Shown in pieces: positions 6,808-15,300 of a stretch of DNA of 34,616 bases. This DNA comes from Candidatus Gastranaerophilales bacterium. GTDB lineage: Bacteria; Cyanobacteriota; Vampirovibrionia; Gastranaerophilales; Gastranaerophilaceae. Below the pieces are notes generated by a model that was not told the origin of the DNA, made no database searches, and saw nothing but the letters and a program-made list of their open reading frames with translations. Location: assembly GCA_944326615.1 (NCBI GenBank), contig CALVEO010000016.1, forward strand, positions 1 to 34,616, in the 5' to 3' direction. The position numbers were made by a program, and so were the translations under genes. Numbering within the stretch: the first letter of the stretch is position 1; each line of letters begins with the position of its first letter.

Positions 6808-7649
6808 TAAGAAAAATATTGACGTTATTTTTAGCATTACTGCTTTCGCAAAGTTTTATCTTGGCAGCAGTAAAAAATGAGGATAAAAACATGACAAGAA
6901 CAGATATTTGTAAAGAAAACTATAAAACACTGTTTAAAGGAGAAGCTCTGGCAAATACGGGCAGTGATCCTGAAATGATGGCAATTTTACAAAAATATAT
7001 TTTTGGAGAAGTATTTACAATAGGTAATCTTAGTATTAAAACCAGAGAACTTATTACAGTAACATCTCTTGCTGTACAGCAGACATTGCCGCAATTAAAA
7101 GCTCACGTAAACGGCGCCCTTAATGCAGGGGTGACGCCGATTGAATTAAGAGAAGCAATTTATCAGCTGGCACCGCTTATCGGTTTTCCAAAAACTTTAA
7201 ATGCACTTGGTGTATTAAACGAAGTATTTAAAGAAAGAGGAATTGAAACGCCGCTAAAATCAACTTTAACAGTAAAAGAAGAAGAACGCTATGAAAAAGG
7301 CTTTGCAATACAAGAACCTTTATACGGAGATGAAATAAAAGTTTCTATGGAAGGTCTGCCTGATAATATGGGGGCTGATGTTGCAAGATTTTTAACAGAA
7401 GTCTGTTTCGGTGATTTTTATACAAGAGAAGGCCTTGACTTGAAAACAAGAGAGCTTTTGATAATGAGTGCACTTGTAACAACCGGAAATAACACTGTTA
7501 CATTAAAAAGCCATATAAAAGGGAATTTAAAAGCAGGAAACACAAAAGAAACAATAACTACCGTAATTATCCAATGTCTGCCTTATGTAGGTTTCCCGAA
7601 TACTCTGGCAGCATTAAGAACATTAAAAGAAGTTATTAGTGAAGAATAA
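6804..7649 (+). CDS. Exported carboxymuconolactone decarboxylase-like protein, two domains
   Basis: A signal peptide (residues 1-22, MIRKILTLFLALLLSQSFILAA) precedes two CMD-like all-helical domains, at about 45-140 (SIKTRELITVTSLAVQQTLPQLKAHVNGALNAGVTPIELREAIYQLAPLIGFP) and 170-275 (LDLKTRELLIMSALVTTGNN...LKSHIKGNLKAGNTKETITTVIIQCLPYVGFP). Family members include decarboxylases and peroxidase-like AhpD proteins. The CxxC of AhpD is not present, so peroxidase activity is doubtful. Export to the periplasm is suggested by the leader. Last gene of the rightward operon, followed by a strong terminator. Confidence 0.88.
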   Translation: MIRKILTLFLALLLSQSFILAAVKNEDKNMTRTDICKENYKTLFKGEALANTGSDPEMMAILQKYIFGEVFTIGNLSIKTRELITVTSLAVQQTLPQLKAHVNGALNAGVTPIELREAIYQLAPLIGFPKTLNALGVLNEVFKERGIETPLKSTLTVKEEERYEKGFAIQEPLYGDEIKVSMEGLPDNMGADVARFLTEVCFGDFYTREGLDLKTRELLIMSALVTTGNNTVTLKSHIKGNLKAGNTKETITTVIIQCLPYVGFPNTLAALRTLKEVISEE

Positions 7650-7653
7650 TCTT

Positions 7654-7679
7654 AAAACAGGGAGCTTTCTCCCTGTTTT
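7654..7679. terminator. Bidirectional rho-independent terminator
   Basis: An eleven-base perfect stem (AAAACAGGGAG with CTCCCTGTTTT) and a four-base loop lie between two convergent genes. T runs are available on both strands, so it ends the decarboxylase-like gene and the ATPase gene alike. Confidence 0.9.
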
Positions 7680-7683
7680 TTTA

Positions 7684-9030
7684 TCAAATTTCAACCCCTT
7701 GCATCATTTCAATAAGAGTATTTATAGTGTTATCCATACTTACGATATCAGAAGTTCTCTGCTGTAAAAATGCATTAATCTTGGGCATCATCTCTATTGC
7801 TGTATCAAGACGCGGGTTAGTACCGGGCTGATACATACCGACATCAATCAAATCTTTGTTCTCCCTGTACAGAGCCATAATTGCGCGCATTTTTCCGGCA
7901 GCCTCTCTATGCTCCGGCGTAACAATTGATGACATAAGCCTTGAAATACTGCCGAGGACATCAATTGCAGGATAATGATTCATTTCCGCCACCTTTCTTG
8001 ATAAGAAAATGTGTCCGTCAACAATACCGCGTACAATATCAACAATAGGATCAGAAATATCATCGCCTTCCATCAACACTGTATATAATGCTGTCACAGA
8101 ACCTTTAGGACTGTTGCCTGCACGCTCAAGGACCTTTTGAAGCCATGAAAATATTGAAGGCGGATAACCTTTCATTGTTGGCGGCTCCCCGAGAGATAAA
8201 CCGACTTCACGTCCAGCCATAGCACAGCGTGTAACTGTATCAGTCATCAAAAAAACTTTCTTTCCCTGATCCCTGAAATATTCGCAGACGGCAGTAGCAG
8301 TAAGCAAAGCTTTTTGACGGATTAAAGGGGGCTGGTCGCCTGTTGAACAAACCAAAACAGATTTCGCCATACCCTGTTCCCCAAGAGCGTCTTCAACAAA
8401 CTCTTTAACTTCACGTCCGCGTTCTCCAATCAATGCAACAACATTGACATCAGCATCCGAATTACGGGCAATCATACCGAGCAGTGTGCTTTTTCCGACT
8501 CCAGACCCTGCGAATAATCCTAAACGCTGGCCGCATCCCATTGTCATACAGCTATCAATAGCCCTTACACCGGTAGAAAAAACTTCTGTAATAATAGGTC
8601 GTTCAAAAGGCCCGGGAGGAGGTCCTTCAACAGGACGCCATTCAGCTCCTGTTGTATCAAGCGGCTTTCCGTCAATAGGTTCTCCCATAGGATTTATAAG
8701 ACGTCCGAGTAAAAAATCTCCTACAGGAATTATAATAGGCTGTCCGGTTGATGTAACAAGGCTTCCCTGCCCGATGCCTTCACCATCATATAGTAAAAGA
8801 AGCTGGGCTGCCTCACCTTTAAAAGCCTGAACTTCTGCCGGTTTTTTACGTCCATCCTTTGTTTCAATGTAACACAAATCCCCGATTTTCAACCCGGGCA
8901 GTTTTACTTCAACTGTCAAACCTAAAAGCTTTGAAACTGTGCCTTTAAACCTAAATAGTTCTGTCTCGTTAAGTTTTTCCCGAACTCTTTGCTTTAAATC
9001 ATCTAACCTGCTGGTATCTAAATCGTCCAT
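7684..9030 (-). CDS. fliI: FliI/SctN-type flagellar or type III export ATPase
   Basis: This 448-residue ATPase is related to the F1 beta subunit. Walker A is AGSGVGKST (174-182), the catalytic Glu lies in IGERGRE (201-207), and Walker B ends at Asp264 in VFLMTD. The VEGPPPGPFERP and MKGYPPSIFSWLQKVLERAGN blocks are typical of FliI/SctN and differ from F1 and Rho. It powers or primes substrate export through a flagellar or injectisome base. No other flagellar or type III gene is in the window, so it is an orphan locally. The ATG lacks a ribosome site and lies seven bases after a TATAAT (9038-9043), pointing to a leaderless mRNA. FliI versus SctN cannot be decided. Confidence 0.9.
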   Translation of the reverse strand: MDDLDTSRLDDLKQRVREKLNETELFRFKGTVSKLLGLTVEVKLPGLKIGDLCYIETKDGRKKPAEVQAFKGEAAQLLLLYDGEGIGQGSLVTSTGQPIIIPVGDFLLGRLINPMGEPIDGKPLDTTGAEWRPVEGPPPGPFERPIITEVFSTGVRAIDSCMTMGCGQRLGLFAGSGVGKSTLLGMIARNSDADVNVVALIGERGREVKEFVEDALGEQGMAKSVLVCSTGDQPPLIRQKALLTATAVCEYFRDQGKKVFLMTDTVTRCAMAGREVGLSLGEPPTMKGYPPSIFSWLQKVLERAGNSPKGSVTALYTVLMEGDDISDPIVDIVRGIVDGHIFLSRKVAEMNHYPAIDVLGSISRLMSSIVTPEHREAAGKMRAIMALYRENKDLIDVGMYQPGTNPRLDTAIEMMPKINAFLQQRTSDIVSMDNTINTLIEMMQGVEI

Positions 9031-9037
9031 ACATAAT

Positions 9038-9043
9038 ATTATA
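9038..9043 (-). promoter_or_regulatory. -10 box giving a leaderless fliI transcript
   Basis: TATAAT on the minus strand ends seven bases before the ATG of the FliI-type gene and there is no Shine-Dalgarno. Transcription would start at or next to the A of the start codon. No good -35 is visible. Confidence 0.5.
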
Positions 9044-9096
9044 TATATTTATTTAATTATTTCAAATTATTTACATACAAATTACTGAAAAATATA

Positions 9097-9129
9097 AAAG
9101 CGGCTTCGTTCGTCAACGAAACCGCTTTC
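9097..9129 (-). terminator. Terminator after the HU gene
   Basis: A GC-rich stem (AAAGCGG with CCGCTTT, extended by TTCGTT/AACGAA across a small mismatch) lies about 20 bases past the HU stop. Read leftward it ends in TTTTATATTTT. It separates HU from the promoter of the FliI-type gene. Confidence 0.75.
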
Positions 9130-9150
9130 AAACATTTGACAAAAAACTGC

Positions 9151-9429
9151 TTATTTTTTATTAACAGCTTCTTTGAATTTTTTACCAGCTGAGAAAGCCG
9201 GAACTGTTCTTGCAGGGATTTTAAGTTCCTTGCCGGTTTGAGGGTTACGGCCAATTCTTGCAGCTCTTTTTCTTGATTCAAAAGTACCGAAGCCAACTAA
9301 TGTAACTTTTTTACCTTTTGAAACTGTTTTTTGAATAGTTTCAATCAAAGCACCCAAAACTTCTGATGCTTCTTTTTGAGTTACGTTAGATTTTTTTGCA
9401 ATTTCTTGTACTAATTCTTCTTTGTTCAT
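9151..9429 (-). CDS. hup: HU-type DNA-binding protein
   Basis: The 92-residue nucleoid protein shows the HU fold: MNKEELVQEIAKKSNVTQK, the VTLVGFGTFE turn, and the DNA-inserting arm RIGRNPQTGKELKIPARTVPAF with the proline at the tip, then SAGKKFKEAVNKK. It bends and compacts DNA as a dimer. The frame extends upstream, but the ATG at 9429 behind AAGGAG is clearly the start. A stand-alone gene with its own promoter and terminator. Confidence 0.97.
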   Translation of the reverse strand: MNKEELVQEIAKKSNVTQKEASEVLGALIETIQKTVSKGKKVTLVGFGTFESRKRAARIGRNPQTGKELKIPARTVPAFSAGKKFKEAVNKK

Positions 9430-9577
9430 AATAAAACTCCTTCTCTCTTTGTACATTTTAATTATAGCGTAATTTATTTTAAAAGCAAGTATTTTAAAGT
9501 TTTTTAACACTTTTTTCCCAATAAAACATACAAACAGAGGAATTTGTATTACAAAAAGTAATAAATTTTTTTTTATT

Positions 9578-9608
9578 TTGGGCGGAATAAATTAGTTTTT
9601 GATATAAT
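9578..9608 (+). promoter_or_regulatory. Candidate promoter for the glycosyltransferase-apt operon
   Basis: TATAAT at 9603-9608 with a weak TTGGGC at 9578-9583, spacing 19. The -10 is perfect, while the -35 and spacing are poor. It would give a leader of about 35 bases before the ATG at 9651. Confidence 0.45.
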
Positions 9609-9650
9609 ATTGTAGGAATTTAAAAACGGGAGTATGAAGGTATTTTCAAT

Positions 9651-11111
9651 ATGAAAGAACGAATTCTTTTATTTACCATAGTTTTTGGACTCGGAGTTTT
9701 TATCTACATATTTCAAAGTTACTTTAACACTGTGTGGGGACTCGCGTTGTTATGCACATTCATGTTTATTTACGCTTTGTTTATGAACCTTTCGTACAAA
9801 CTTAAAAAGCGTAAACTTGAAAAATATCCGCAAATTATTAATGAAAACTATAAACCATACGTTACAGTCATGATTCCGGCCCACAACGAAGAAAGTGTAA
9901 TTTCAAATACTGTTCATAATATTCTAAACATGGATTATGAAAATTTCGATATTATCGTAATTGATGACAGAAGCACTGATAACACAGCATCTGTTATCAA
10001 AGATCTTGAAAATAAATATGACAAAGTTACGGCACTTGTAAGACCCACAGATGCATTCCCCGGCAAATCAGCGGTATTAAATGATGCTTTTAAAATTGCA
10101 AAAGGAGAAGCTATTCTCGTATTTGACGCTGATGCAACAGTTGAACCTGACTTTCTTTCAAAACTTATACCTTACCTTGAGCCGAAAGATGTCGGAGCTG
10201 TTCAGGCAAGAAAAGTTATAAGAAACAAAAACGTAAATCTTCTAACCAGATGCCAGAATAATGAATACACAATGGACACTCATTTTCAGGCCGGCAGAGA
10301 TTCTATTAAAGGTGCTGTAGAACTCAGAGGTAACGGAGAACTTATTAAACGGCAGGCAATAGAAGACATTGGCGGCTGGAATAATTATACGCTTGTTGAC
10401 GACCTTGATATGTCAACAAGATTGCATGTAAAAGGCTGGGATATAAGATTTTGTCCTGATGCTGTCGTTTATGAAGAAGGAATTATATATTTAAGACCGC
10501 TTTACAGACAGAGAAGACGTTGGCTTGAAGGAACAATAAGAAGATATCTTGAATATGCCGGAGATGTATTGTTTTCTAAAGATATGTCGCTGCGTGCAAG
10601 CCTTGATATGACGGCATATATAACCCAATTTATCATGCCCGGGTGGTTTGTAATGGAAATACTTATCCGCGGTTTTAAAGTTCTCGCCAAACAGGCACCG
10701 CCGCACATGCTTTATTCATCACTTGTTATTGGCTGTGCTATAGGATTTGGATTTTTCTTTGCGGCAAGATATGCTTTGAGACGTTACGATTACATGCCGA
10801 GACTTGATGCGACTTTTGAAGCTTTAGAAACCTCTGTTTATCTTTTTATAATATGGTTCCCGCTTGTATTGTATATATGCTTTAAAATACTTTTCATGAA
10901 AAAAGATATGAATTGGGGGAAAACTGCCCATGGACTTGTTCTGGAAGAAGAAGACAGTATTAAAGCATTTATCAAAAAAGAATTGCAAAAAACTAAAGAA
11001 TACACAAAAGAATATACTGAAAAATACAGAGAAAAACTAAAACAAATACTGGCTGAAAGAACCTCTGAACGGGAATTTAAAAACTACACAAAAACCGGCA
11101 AAGAGGATTAA
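9651..11111 (+). CDS. Membrane family 2 glycosyltransferase (processive type)
   Basis: The 486-residue protein has two N-terminal membrane helices (about 4-22 and 27-46), a cytosolic GT2 domain and C-terminal helices (about 320-340, 354-372, 395-415). The motifs are in order: MIPAHNEE (74-81), IDDRSTD (104-110), the sugar-nucleotide/metal DAD (159-161), VDDLD (249-253) and QRRRW (287-291). These are the marks of processive enzymes such as poly-GlcNAc, cellulose or hyaluronan synthases, which polymerise and extrude sugar at the inner membrane. The donor sugar is not readable from sequence. The tail (440-470) is Lys/Glu-rich helix. No partner genes such as a deacetylase or c-di-GMP protein adjoin it. 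It precedes apt by 21 bases. Confidence 0.9.
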   Translation: MKERILLFTIVFGLGVFIYIFQSYFNTVWGLALLCTFMFIYALFMNLSYKLKKRKLEKYPQIINENYKPYVTVMIPAHNEESVISNTVHNILNMDYENFDIIVIDDRSTDNTASVIKDLENKYDKVTALVRPTDAFPGKSAVLNDAFKIAKGEAILVFDADATVEPDFLSKLIPYLEPKDVGAVQARKVIRNKNVNLLTRCQNNEYTMDTHFQAGRDSIKGAVELRGNGELIKRQAIEDIGGWNNYTLVDDLDMSTRLHVKGWDIRFCPDAVVYEEGIIYLRPLYRQRRRWLEGTIRRYLEYAGDVLFSKDMSLRASLDMTAYITQFIMPGWFVMEILIRGFKVLAKQAPPHMLYSSLVIGCAIGFGFFFAARYALRRYDYMPRLDATFEALETSVYLFIIWFPLVLYICFKILFMKKDMNWGKTAHGLVLEEEDSIKAFIKKELQKTKEYTKEYTEKYREKLKQILAERTSEREFKNYTKTGKED

Positions 11112-11132
11112 AAAAAAGGAGAAAAATAAAAA

Positions 11133-11666
11133 ATGGCTACAGAAACAATTATTGATGTAAGAAATAAAATTAGATCAGTTCCGGATTTTCCCAAAAAGGG
11201 AATAATATTTCGAGATATTACAACTGCACTGAAAGACCCTGAAACATTAAAGGTAATGATAGACTATCTTTGTGCACAATTTAAGGATGTAAAAATAGAT
11301 TATGTTGCAGGAATAGAAAGCAGGGGCTTTATATTTGGCATGCCTATGGCATATAAACTCAACGCAGGTTTTGTACCTATAAGAAAACCAAATAAATTAC
11401 CTGCAGAAACATACTCTCAGGAATATTCACTAGAATACGGCACTGACAGAATTGAAGTTCACAAAGATGCTTTTGAACCTGGTGCAAATGTTTTAATAGT
11501 GGATGATTTGCTTGCAACCGGCGGAACAGCAGAAGCAGCCTGCAAACTTGTCAAAAAAACAGGTGCCAATTTAGTCGGTATAGCTTTTTTAATTGAACTG
11601 ACAGATCTTAACGGCAGAGAAAAATTAACAGATTCCCCCAGAACTGTTTCTATGCTGCAATATTAA
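11133..11666 (+). CDS. apt: Adenine phosphoribosyltransferase
   Basis: This purine-salvage enzyme makes AMP from adenine and PRPP. The 177 residues contain the PRPP loop VLIVDDLLATGGTAEA (120-135), the N-terminal VPDFPKKGIIFRDIT, the GIESRGFIFG segment and the ETYSQEYSLEYGTDRIEVH hood; all are standard. Length is normal. A GGAG site precedes the ATG. It follows the glycosyltransferase in the same direction, probably in one transcript with the gene at 11679. Confidence 0.97.
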   Translation: MATETIIDVRNKIRSVPDFPKKGIIFRDITTALKDPETLKVMIDYLCAQFKDVKIDYVAGIESRGFIFGMPMAYKLNAGFVPIRKPNKLPAETYSQEYSLEYGTDRIEVHKDAFEPGANVLIVDDLLATGGTAEAACKLVKKTGANLVGIAFLIELTDLNGREKLTDSPRTVSMLQY

Positions 11667-11678
11667 AAAGGAGAAAAG

Positions 11679-12338
11679 ATGAAAATCCAACAGGTACAAA
11701 CAAACGCAACACAGCCGGTATTTAAAGGCTACGTAAATAAAAAAGTTATAAAAATTATTAACACAGCCGTTGACAATACCGCCGACTCAATTATAAGAAA
11801 AGCAAACCAAAATCGTGAAAAAATTAATCAGGCTGATTTTCTCAATATCAGAGAAAGACGTGATGAAGTTCTGCAAAAATTGGATATATTTACGGAAAAA
11901 CTTCATAAAAAAACTTCTTTAAACGTCAATATGTTCGGAGATTTAGTCTTTGAAAACTCTAAACTCGGCAGACAAAACAGACTTTTATATATGAATGCCC
12001 CTTATATAACTGATGATATAGATAAGCTGGGTATGCAACACATAGATAAACTTAATAATTTCGCGGATACATTACTTGCTCAGCCCAATGCTGACAAAAT
12101 TGACAAAGAATTATTTCATTTATTTGCCGAAAGAAAGTCGCAAACGGCAAAAAATACATCATTATTAGGAAAATTAAATATTTGGCTTACTGCTAAAAAA
12201 CTTAACAGATTAGCAAAAGAATTCGGCGCAGAATCAGGATGGTATGAAAAATTAAATAAAATACACCGTCAGACAATTATAGATAAACAGCGAAATCAGG
12301 AAAATATAAAAATTGCAAAAGACATATTGACTAAATAA
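11679..12338 (+). CDS. Hypothetical protein with N-terminal PVFKGY motif
   Basis: I do not recognise a characterised family. The 219 residues start MKIQQVQTNATQPVFKGY, and the short Phe-x-Gly box after a Gln/Asn-rich start resembles what I recall from many hypothetical proteins of the Gastranaerophilales. The remainder is helical and charged (INQADFLNIRERRDEVLQKLDIFTEKL and similar), with no membrane segment and no signal peptide. An AAGGAG site sits before the ATG, 12 bases after apt, so it is the last gene of that operon. It ends 11 bases before a convergent gene. Confidence 0.7.
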   Translation: MKIQQVQTNATQPVFKGYVNKKVIKIINTAVDNTADSIIRKANQNREKINQADFLNIRERRDEVLQKLDIFTEKLHKKTSLNVNMFGDLVFENSKLGRQNRLLYMNAPYITDDIDKLGMQHIDKLNNFADTLLAQPNADKIDKELFHLFAERKSQTAKNTSLLGKLNIWLTAKKLNRLAKEFGAESGWYEKLNKIHRQTIIDKQRNQENIKIAKDILTK

Positions 12339-12349
12339 TCAACCGGCAT

Positions 12350-12943
12350 TTATCTGCTGTAAATATATTCTTTTGTAACCGGCGTATTTTGCGGCACATA
12401 ATTTTTCAAATATTCCACTGCTTCCAAAGGCGTTGAAGCTACAAAAAAGAGTGCGCGTGCATTTTTGGATGCAAACTTCTTTTCAATTACTTCATCAAAA
12501 AATTCGATTAATTTATCATAAAAATTGTTCGTGTTTAAAATTACTACAGGTTTGTTGTTATAGCCTAGCTGTTTTTGGACAATCATTTCAGATAACTCTT
12601 CAAGAGTGCCAAATCCGCCGGGAAGTGCAACAACAGCATCCGAGATTTCATCCATTTTTGCTTTTCTGCTTCGCATACATGGAGTAATATGAAGCTCAAC
12701 ACATTCATCAGTGTTAACTCCCATATTATGCAATTTTTCAGGCATAACACCGATTATTTGCCCGCCGTTTTCTTTAACTTTTTTAGCACAAGCCCACATA
12801 AGCCCCAGTGAGCTTCCGCCGTAAACCATGTCAAATCCGGCTTTGCCAAGTAAATTCCCAAACTCTTCTGCCGCATCATAAAAAGATTTATCCAGATAAT
12901 TACAGGAAGATGCAAATACACAAACACGTTTTATATCAGTCAT
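12350..12943 (-). CDS. LOG-family protein (nucleoside 5'-monophosphate phosphoribohydrolase-like)
   Basis: The 197-residue Rossmann-like protein carries the two LOG signatures: R-x-x-K in MRSRKAKM and PGGFGTLEE, plus VYGGSSLGLM near the N-terminus. Family members cleave ribose phosphate from AMP-type or cytokinin nucleotides. In bacteria they are a nucleotide-salvage or housekeeping activity and are often mis-called lysine decarboxylase. A GGAGG site favours the ATG at 12943. Its start overlaps the end of the upstream gene by eight bases, so it is the last member of the rny-ymdB operon. Confidence 0.9.
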   Translation of the reverse strand: MTDIKRVCVFASSCNYLDKSFYDAAEEFGNLLGKAGFDMVYGGSSLGLMWACAKKVKENGGQIIGVMPEKLHNMGVNTDECVELHITPCMRSRKAKMDEISDAVVALPGGFGTLEELSEMIVQKQLGYNNKPVVILNTNNFYDKLIEFFDEVIEKKFASKNARALFFVASTPLEAVEYLKNYVPQNTPVTKEYIYSR

Positions 12944-13577
12944 CAAATCCTCCGCCTATTTTGTAATAATATGAACAGTCTACTCCCGTTCCTGATGACG
13001 AACAGTCTTTTCGTAAATCTTCCATATTCTTATCAAAACCGAAAGGTTCTATTTTACCGCCGTCATAAATATTTATCCCGAAAATATCTTTTCCCCATCT
13101 GTTCGGCGGTAAAAGACCGTTTATATCAAACATCATCAAAAACCAGATATCAGATGATTTGTCTGTTTTAATATCTTTAAACCCTATAATGGTATTGTTT
13201 TCGGCAAAATAAAAATCATTAAAATAATAAGTTTGTCCTTTATAAACGCGGGCGCCGTTCATATAGCGCGGTTTATAATGTTTTATTGGATAATTTTCCG
13301 TATTCACACGCAGATATGGTTTTACAACTGTCAACAAAAGCTCTTCTCTCTCCTGAGAAGTTTTGGCTTTGTTCATGCTTTTTATCATATCATCCGTTAT
13401 ATGAGCATTTATAACCGAAAACATATATTCTACACGGTTTAATTTTTCGTTCCATTTAGAAATAAAATTTGCCTGCCTTGTATTTTCTATAGAAAACGGC
13501 ATTATAAGCAAAATAACTCCGAACATTACAAACAGAGCTATAGAATATTCAAGTTTCCAACGATTTTTTCCTGCCAT
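12936..13577 (-). CDS. Pilin-like single-pass membrane protein
   Basis: The 213-residue protein has one N-terminal membrane helix (about 11-28, IALFVMFGVILLIMPF) and a periplasmic part. The C-terminal half (FDINGLLPPNRWGKDIFGINI, then a KIGGGFDD tail) repeats the FDINGxxxPNxxGxDxF layout of the pilin-like gene at 24814 (VDINGEARPNKVGRDVF). It lacks the prepilin FTLAEV motif, so it may be a non-cleaved relative. It sits between the PHP gene and the LOG gene, ten bases or fewer from each. Role unknown; pilus, pseudopilus or surface display are possible. Confidence 0.65.
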   Translation of the reverse strand: MAGKNRWKLEYSIALFVMFGVILLIMPFSIENTRQANFISKWNEKLNRVEYMFSVINAHITDDMIKSMNKAKTSQEREELLLTVVKPYLRVNTENYPIKHYKPRYMNGARVYKGQTYYFNDFYFAENNTIIGFKDIKTDKSSDIWFLMMFDINGLLPPNRWGKDIFGINIYDGGKIEPFGFDKNMEDLRKDCSSSGTGVDCSYYYKIGGGFDD

Positions 13578-13586
13578 AAAAAGCCT

Positions 13587-14441
13587 CTATGCCATATCAA
13601 TACGTTTCTTTTCTTCAATTAATTTGTCGTAAACCCATTCCGGCACGAAATTTTTCCCGAGAATAATCTGACCGTTCATAATATTGGGTGCATGGAAATC
13701 CGAGCCGCCTGTTACAATAAGCCCGAGTTCTTCTGCCATTGATGAAAAATATTCAACACATGCCGGAGTGTGTTTTCTATGGTAAGCTTCAATACCTCTC
13801 AAACCGTACTGCATAAGTTCTTTAATCAAACTTTCCGCAATATCCAGATCATGAGGGTGAGCTATTACAGGAACACCGCCTGCATCATAAATAATTTCAA
13901 CAGCATCTTGAGGTGTTACTGTTTTTCTTTGAACATAAACAGGAGAATCATCATGGATATATTTTGAATATGCTTCCATAACACTTGTTGTACCGCCTGC
14001 ATTTGTAATAGCTTTTGCAATATGCGGACGGCCTATACTTCCGCCTTCTGCAACCTGTTTTTTTATGTCATCAAATTTTATTCTTATTCCTTCTTTTTTT
14101 GCAAGCAGGCTCAGTATTTCTTTTGTCTGTCTAACACGCGCCTGCTGCTGGACTTTTAACAATTCCTGAAAATCATTATCAGTTACATCCATAAAGTAGC
14201 CTAAAATATGAACTTCGTAGTTTTTATAAAGTGTATTAACTTCAATACCCTGAATAATTTCCAGTTTATCTTCTTTATTCTGTTCTTTTAAATAGTCTTT
14301 TGCAACCTTATACGACAAAACGTTATCGTGATCAGTCAAAGCAATTGCCTGCAGACCAACATCAATTGCGGTATCGACAATCTTTTCAGGCGAAAAAACA
14401 CCGTCTGAGTAGAATGTATGAATATGCAAATCACTTTTCAT
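13587..14441 (-). CDS. PHP-domain phosphoesterase (RNase AM/YciV type)
   Basis: The 284-residue PHP protein has all metal-binding motifs: H6xH8 in SDLHIHTFYSDG, TDHDNV, EVNTLYKNYEVHILGYF, PVIAHPHDL and GGSDFHAP. Relatives hydrolyse 3',5'-bisphosphate nucleotides or degrade short RNA and 5' ends from the 5' side. The start follows AAGGAAGAGG and overlaps the ymdB stop by 11 bases. Position behind rny and ymdB fits a role in RNA turnover; this is inference. Confidence 0.9.
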   Translation of the reverse strand: MKSDLHIHTFYSDGVFSPEKIVDTAIDVGLQAIALTDHDNVLSYKVAKDYLKEQNKEDKLEIIQGIEVNTLYKNYEVHILGYFMDVTDNDFQELLKVQQQARVRQTKEILSLLAKKEGIRIKFDDIKKQVAEGGSIGRPHIAKAITNAGGTTSVMEAYSKYIHDDSPVYVQRKTVTPQDAVEIIYDAGGVPVIAHPHDLDIAESLIKELMQYGLRGIEAYHRKHTPACVEYFSSMAEELGLIVTGGSDFHAPNIMNGQIILGKNFVPEWVYDKLIEEKKRIDMA

Positions 14442-15288
14442 TTTCCTCTTCCTTTTTACTCTTATCTGTATAACAAAAAACTCTTTTTATAGCTACAGTA
14501 TGCCCGCTTGTTGAATTAATTTCCACTTCAACAGCATTTATTTGGACGACATTACTGTCCGCTACATCGTATCGCTCAGGAACCACAGTTGTAAAACGGT
14601 TAAGAGAAGTTTTATAATCCATTCCGATAACACTTTCCGCCGCACCGCAAAAACCGGCATCAGTAATATACCCCATATTGTTAATAATCTGTTCATCAGC
14701 AGTCTGTACATGTGTATGAGTTCCGAAAAATGCACTGACGCCAAGTTCTGAGCAAAACCTTCCGAAACATATTTTTTCCGCGGTAGCTTCTGCATGAAAA
14801 TCTACAATTACAACAGGAGTAATTGATTTTAAACGTTCAATTTCATCTTTTACAACAGTCCACTGGGATTCGACAGGCGACATAAACACCCTGCCCAGAA
14901 CATTGATAACCCCGATTTTTACGCCGTTTTCTGTTTCAAAAACGCGGCTTCCGCATCCCGGAGTATTAGCAGGGTAATTAAAAGGTCTGATTAATTTATC
15001 AGCCCCATCGATGTAGTTAAAAATTTCTTTTTTATCCCAGATATGGTTGCCTGATGTCATACAATCAATGCCATATTCGAATAATTCGTTATAATTTTTT
15101 TCTGTAAGTCCGAAACCATGAGATGCATTTTCAACATTAGCGACTATAAAATCATATACCTGCTTCTCGACTTGTGCAAGACTGTCAGAGTGAATGGCAG
15201 CCAAAAAATCCCGTACGGCAAATCTTCCCGGTCTGCCGACCAGATCACCGAAAAATAAAACTTTTATATTTTTATCATCAACTGTCAT
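14431..15288 (-). CDS. ymdB: YmdB-family metallophosphoesterase
   Basis: The 285-residue protein contains VLFFGDLVGRPGR, ANVENASHGFGLT, TSGNHIWD, DFHAEATAEK and GTHTHVQTAD, the metal ligands of the YmdB/TIGR00282 family. In Bacillus it hydrolyses 2',3'-cyclic nucleotides and influences RNase Y and biofilm decisions. It lies directly downstream of rny, the same pairing seen in many bacteria. The ATG has a GAGGTG site. Confidence 0.93.
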   Translation of the reverse strand: MTVDDKNIKVLFFGDLVGRPGRFAVRDFLAAIHSDSLAQVEKQVYDFIVANVENASHGFGLTEKNYNELFEYGIDCMTSGNHIWDKKEIFNYIDGADKLIRPFNYPANTPGCGSRVFETENGVKIGVINVLGRVFMSPVESQWTVVKDEIERLKSITPVVIVDFHAEATAEKICFGRFCSELGVSAFFGTHTHVQTADEQIINNMGYITDAGFCGAAESVIGMDYKTSLNRFTTVVPERYDVADSNVVQINAVEVEINSTSGHTVAIKRVFCYTDKSKKEEENEK

Positions 15289-15300
15289 TTACACCTCTGT

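Noticed and set aside
8444-8830. A 128-residue open frame opposite the FliI-type gene
   Set aside because: It is the antisense shadow of a strongly conserved ATPase; its Pro/Ser-rich product has no independent support.
9634-9654. Six-codon ORF overlapping the glycosyltransferase start (ATGA)
   Set aside because: Its G-rich site is only one base away, too close for a ribosome site; more likely chance.
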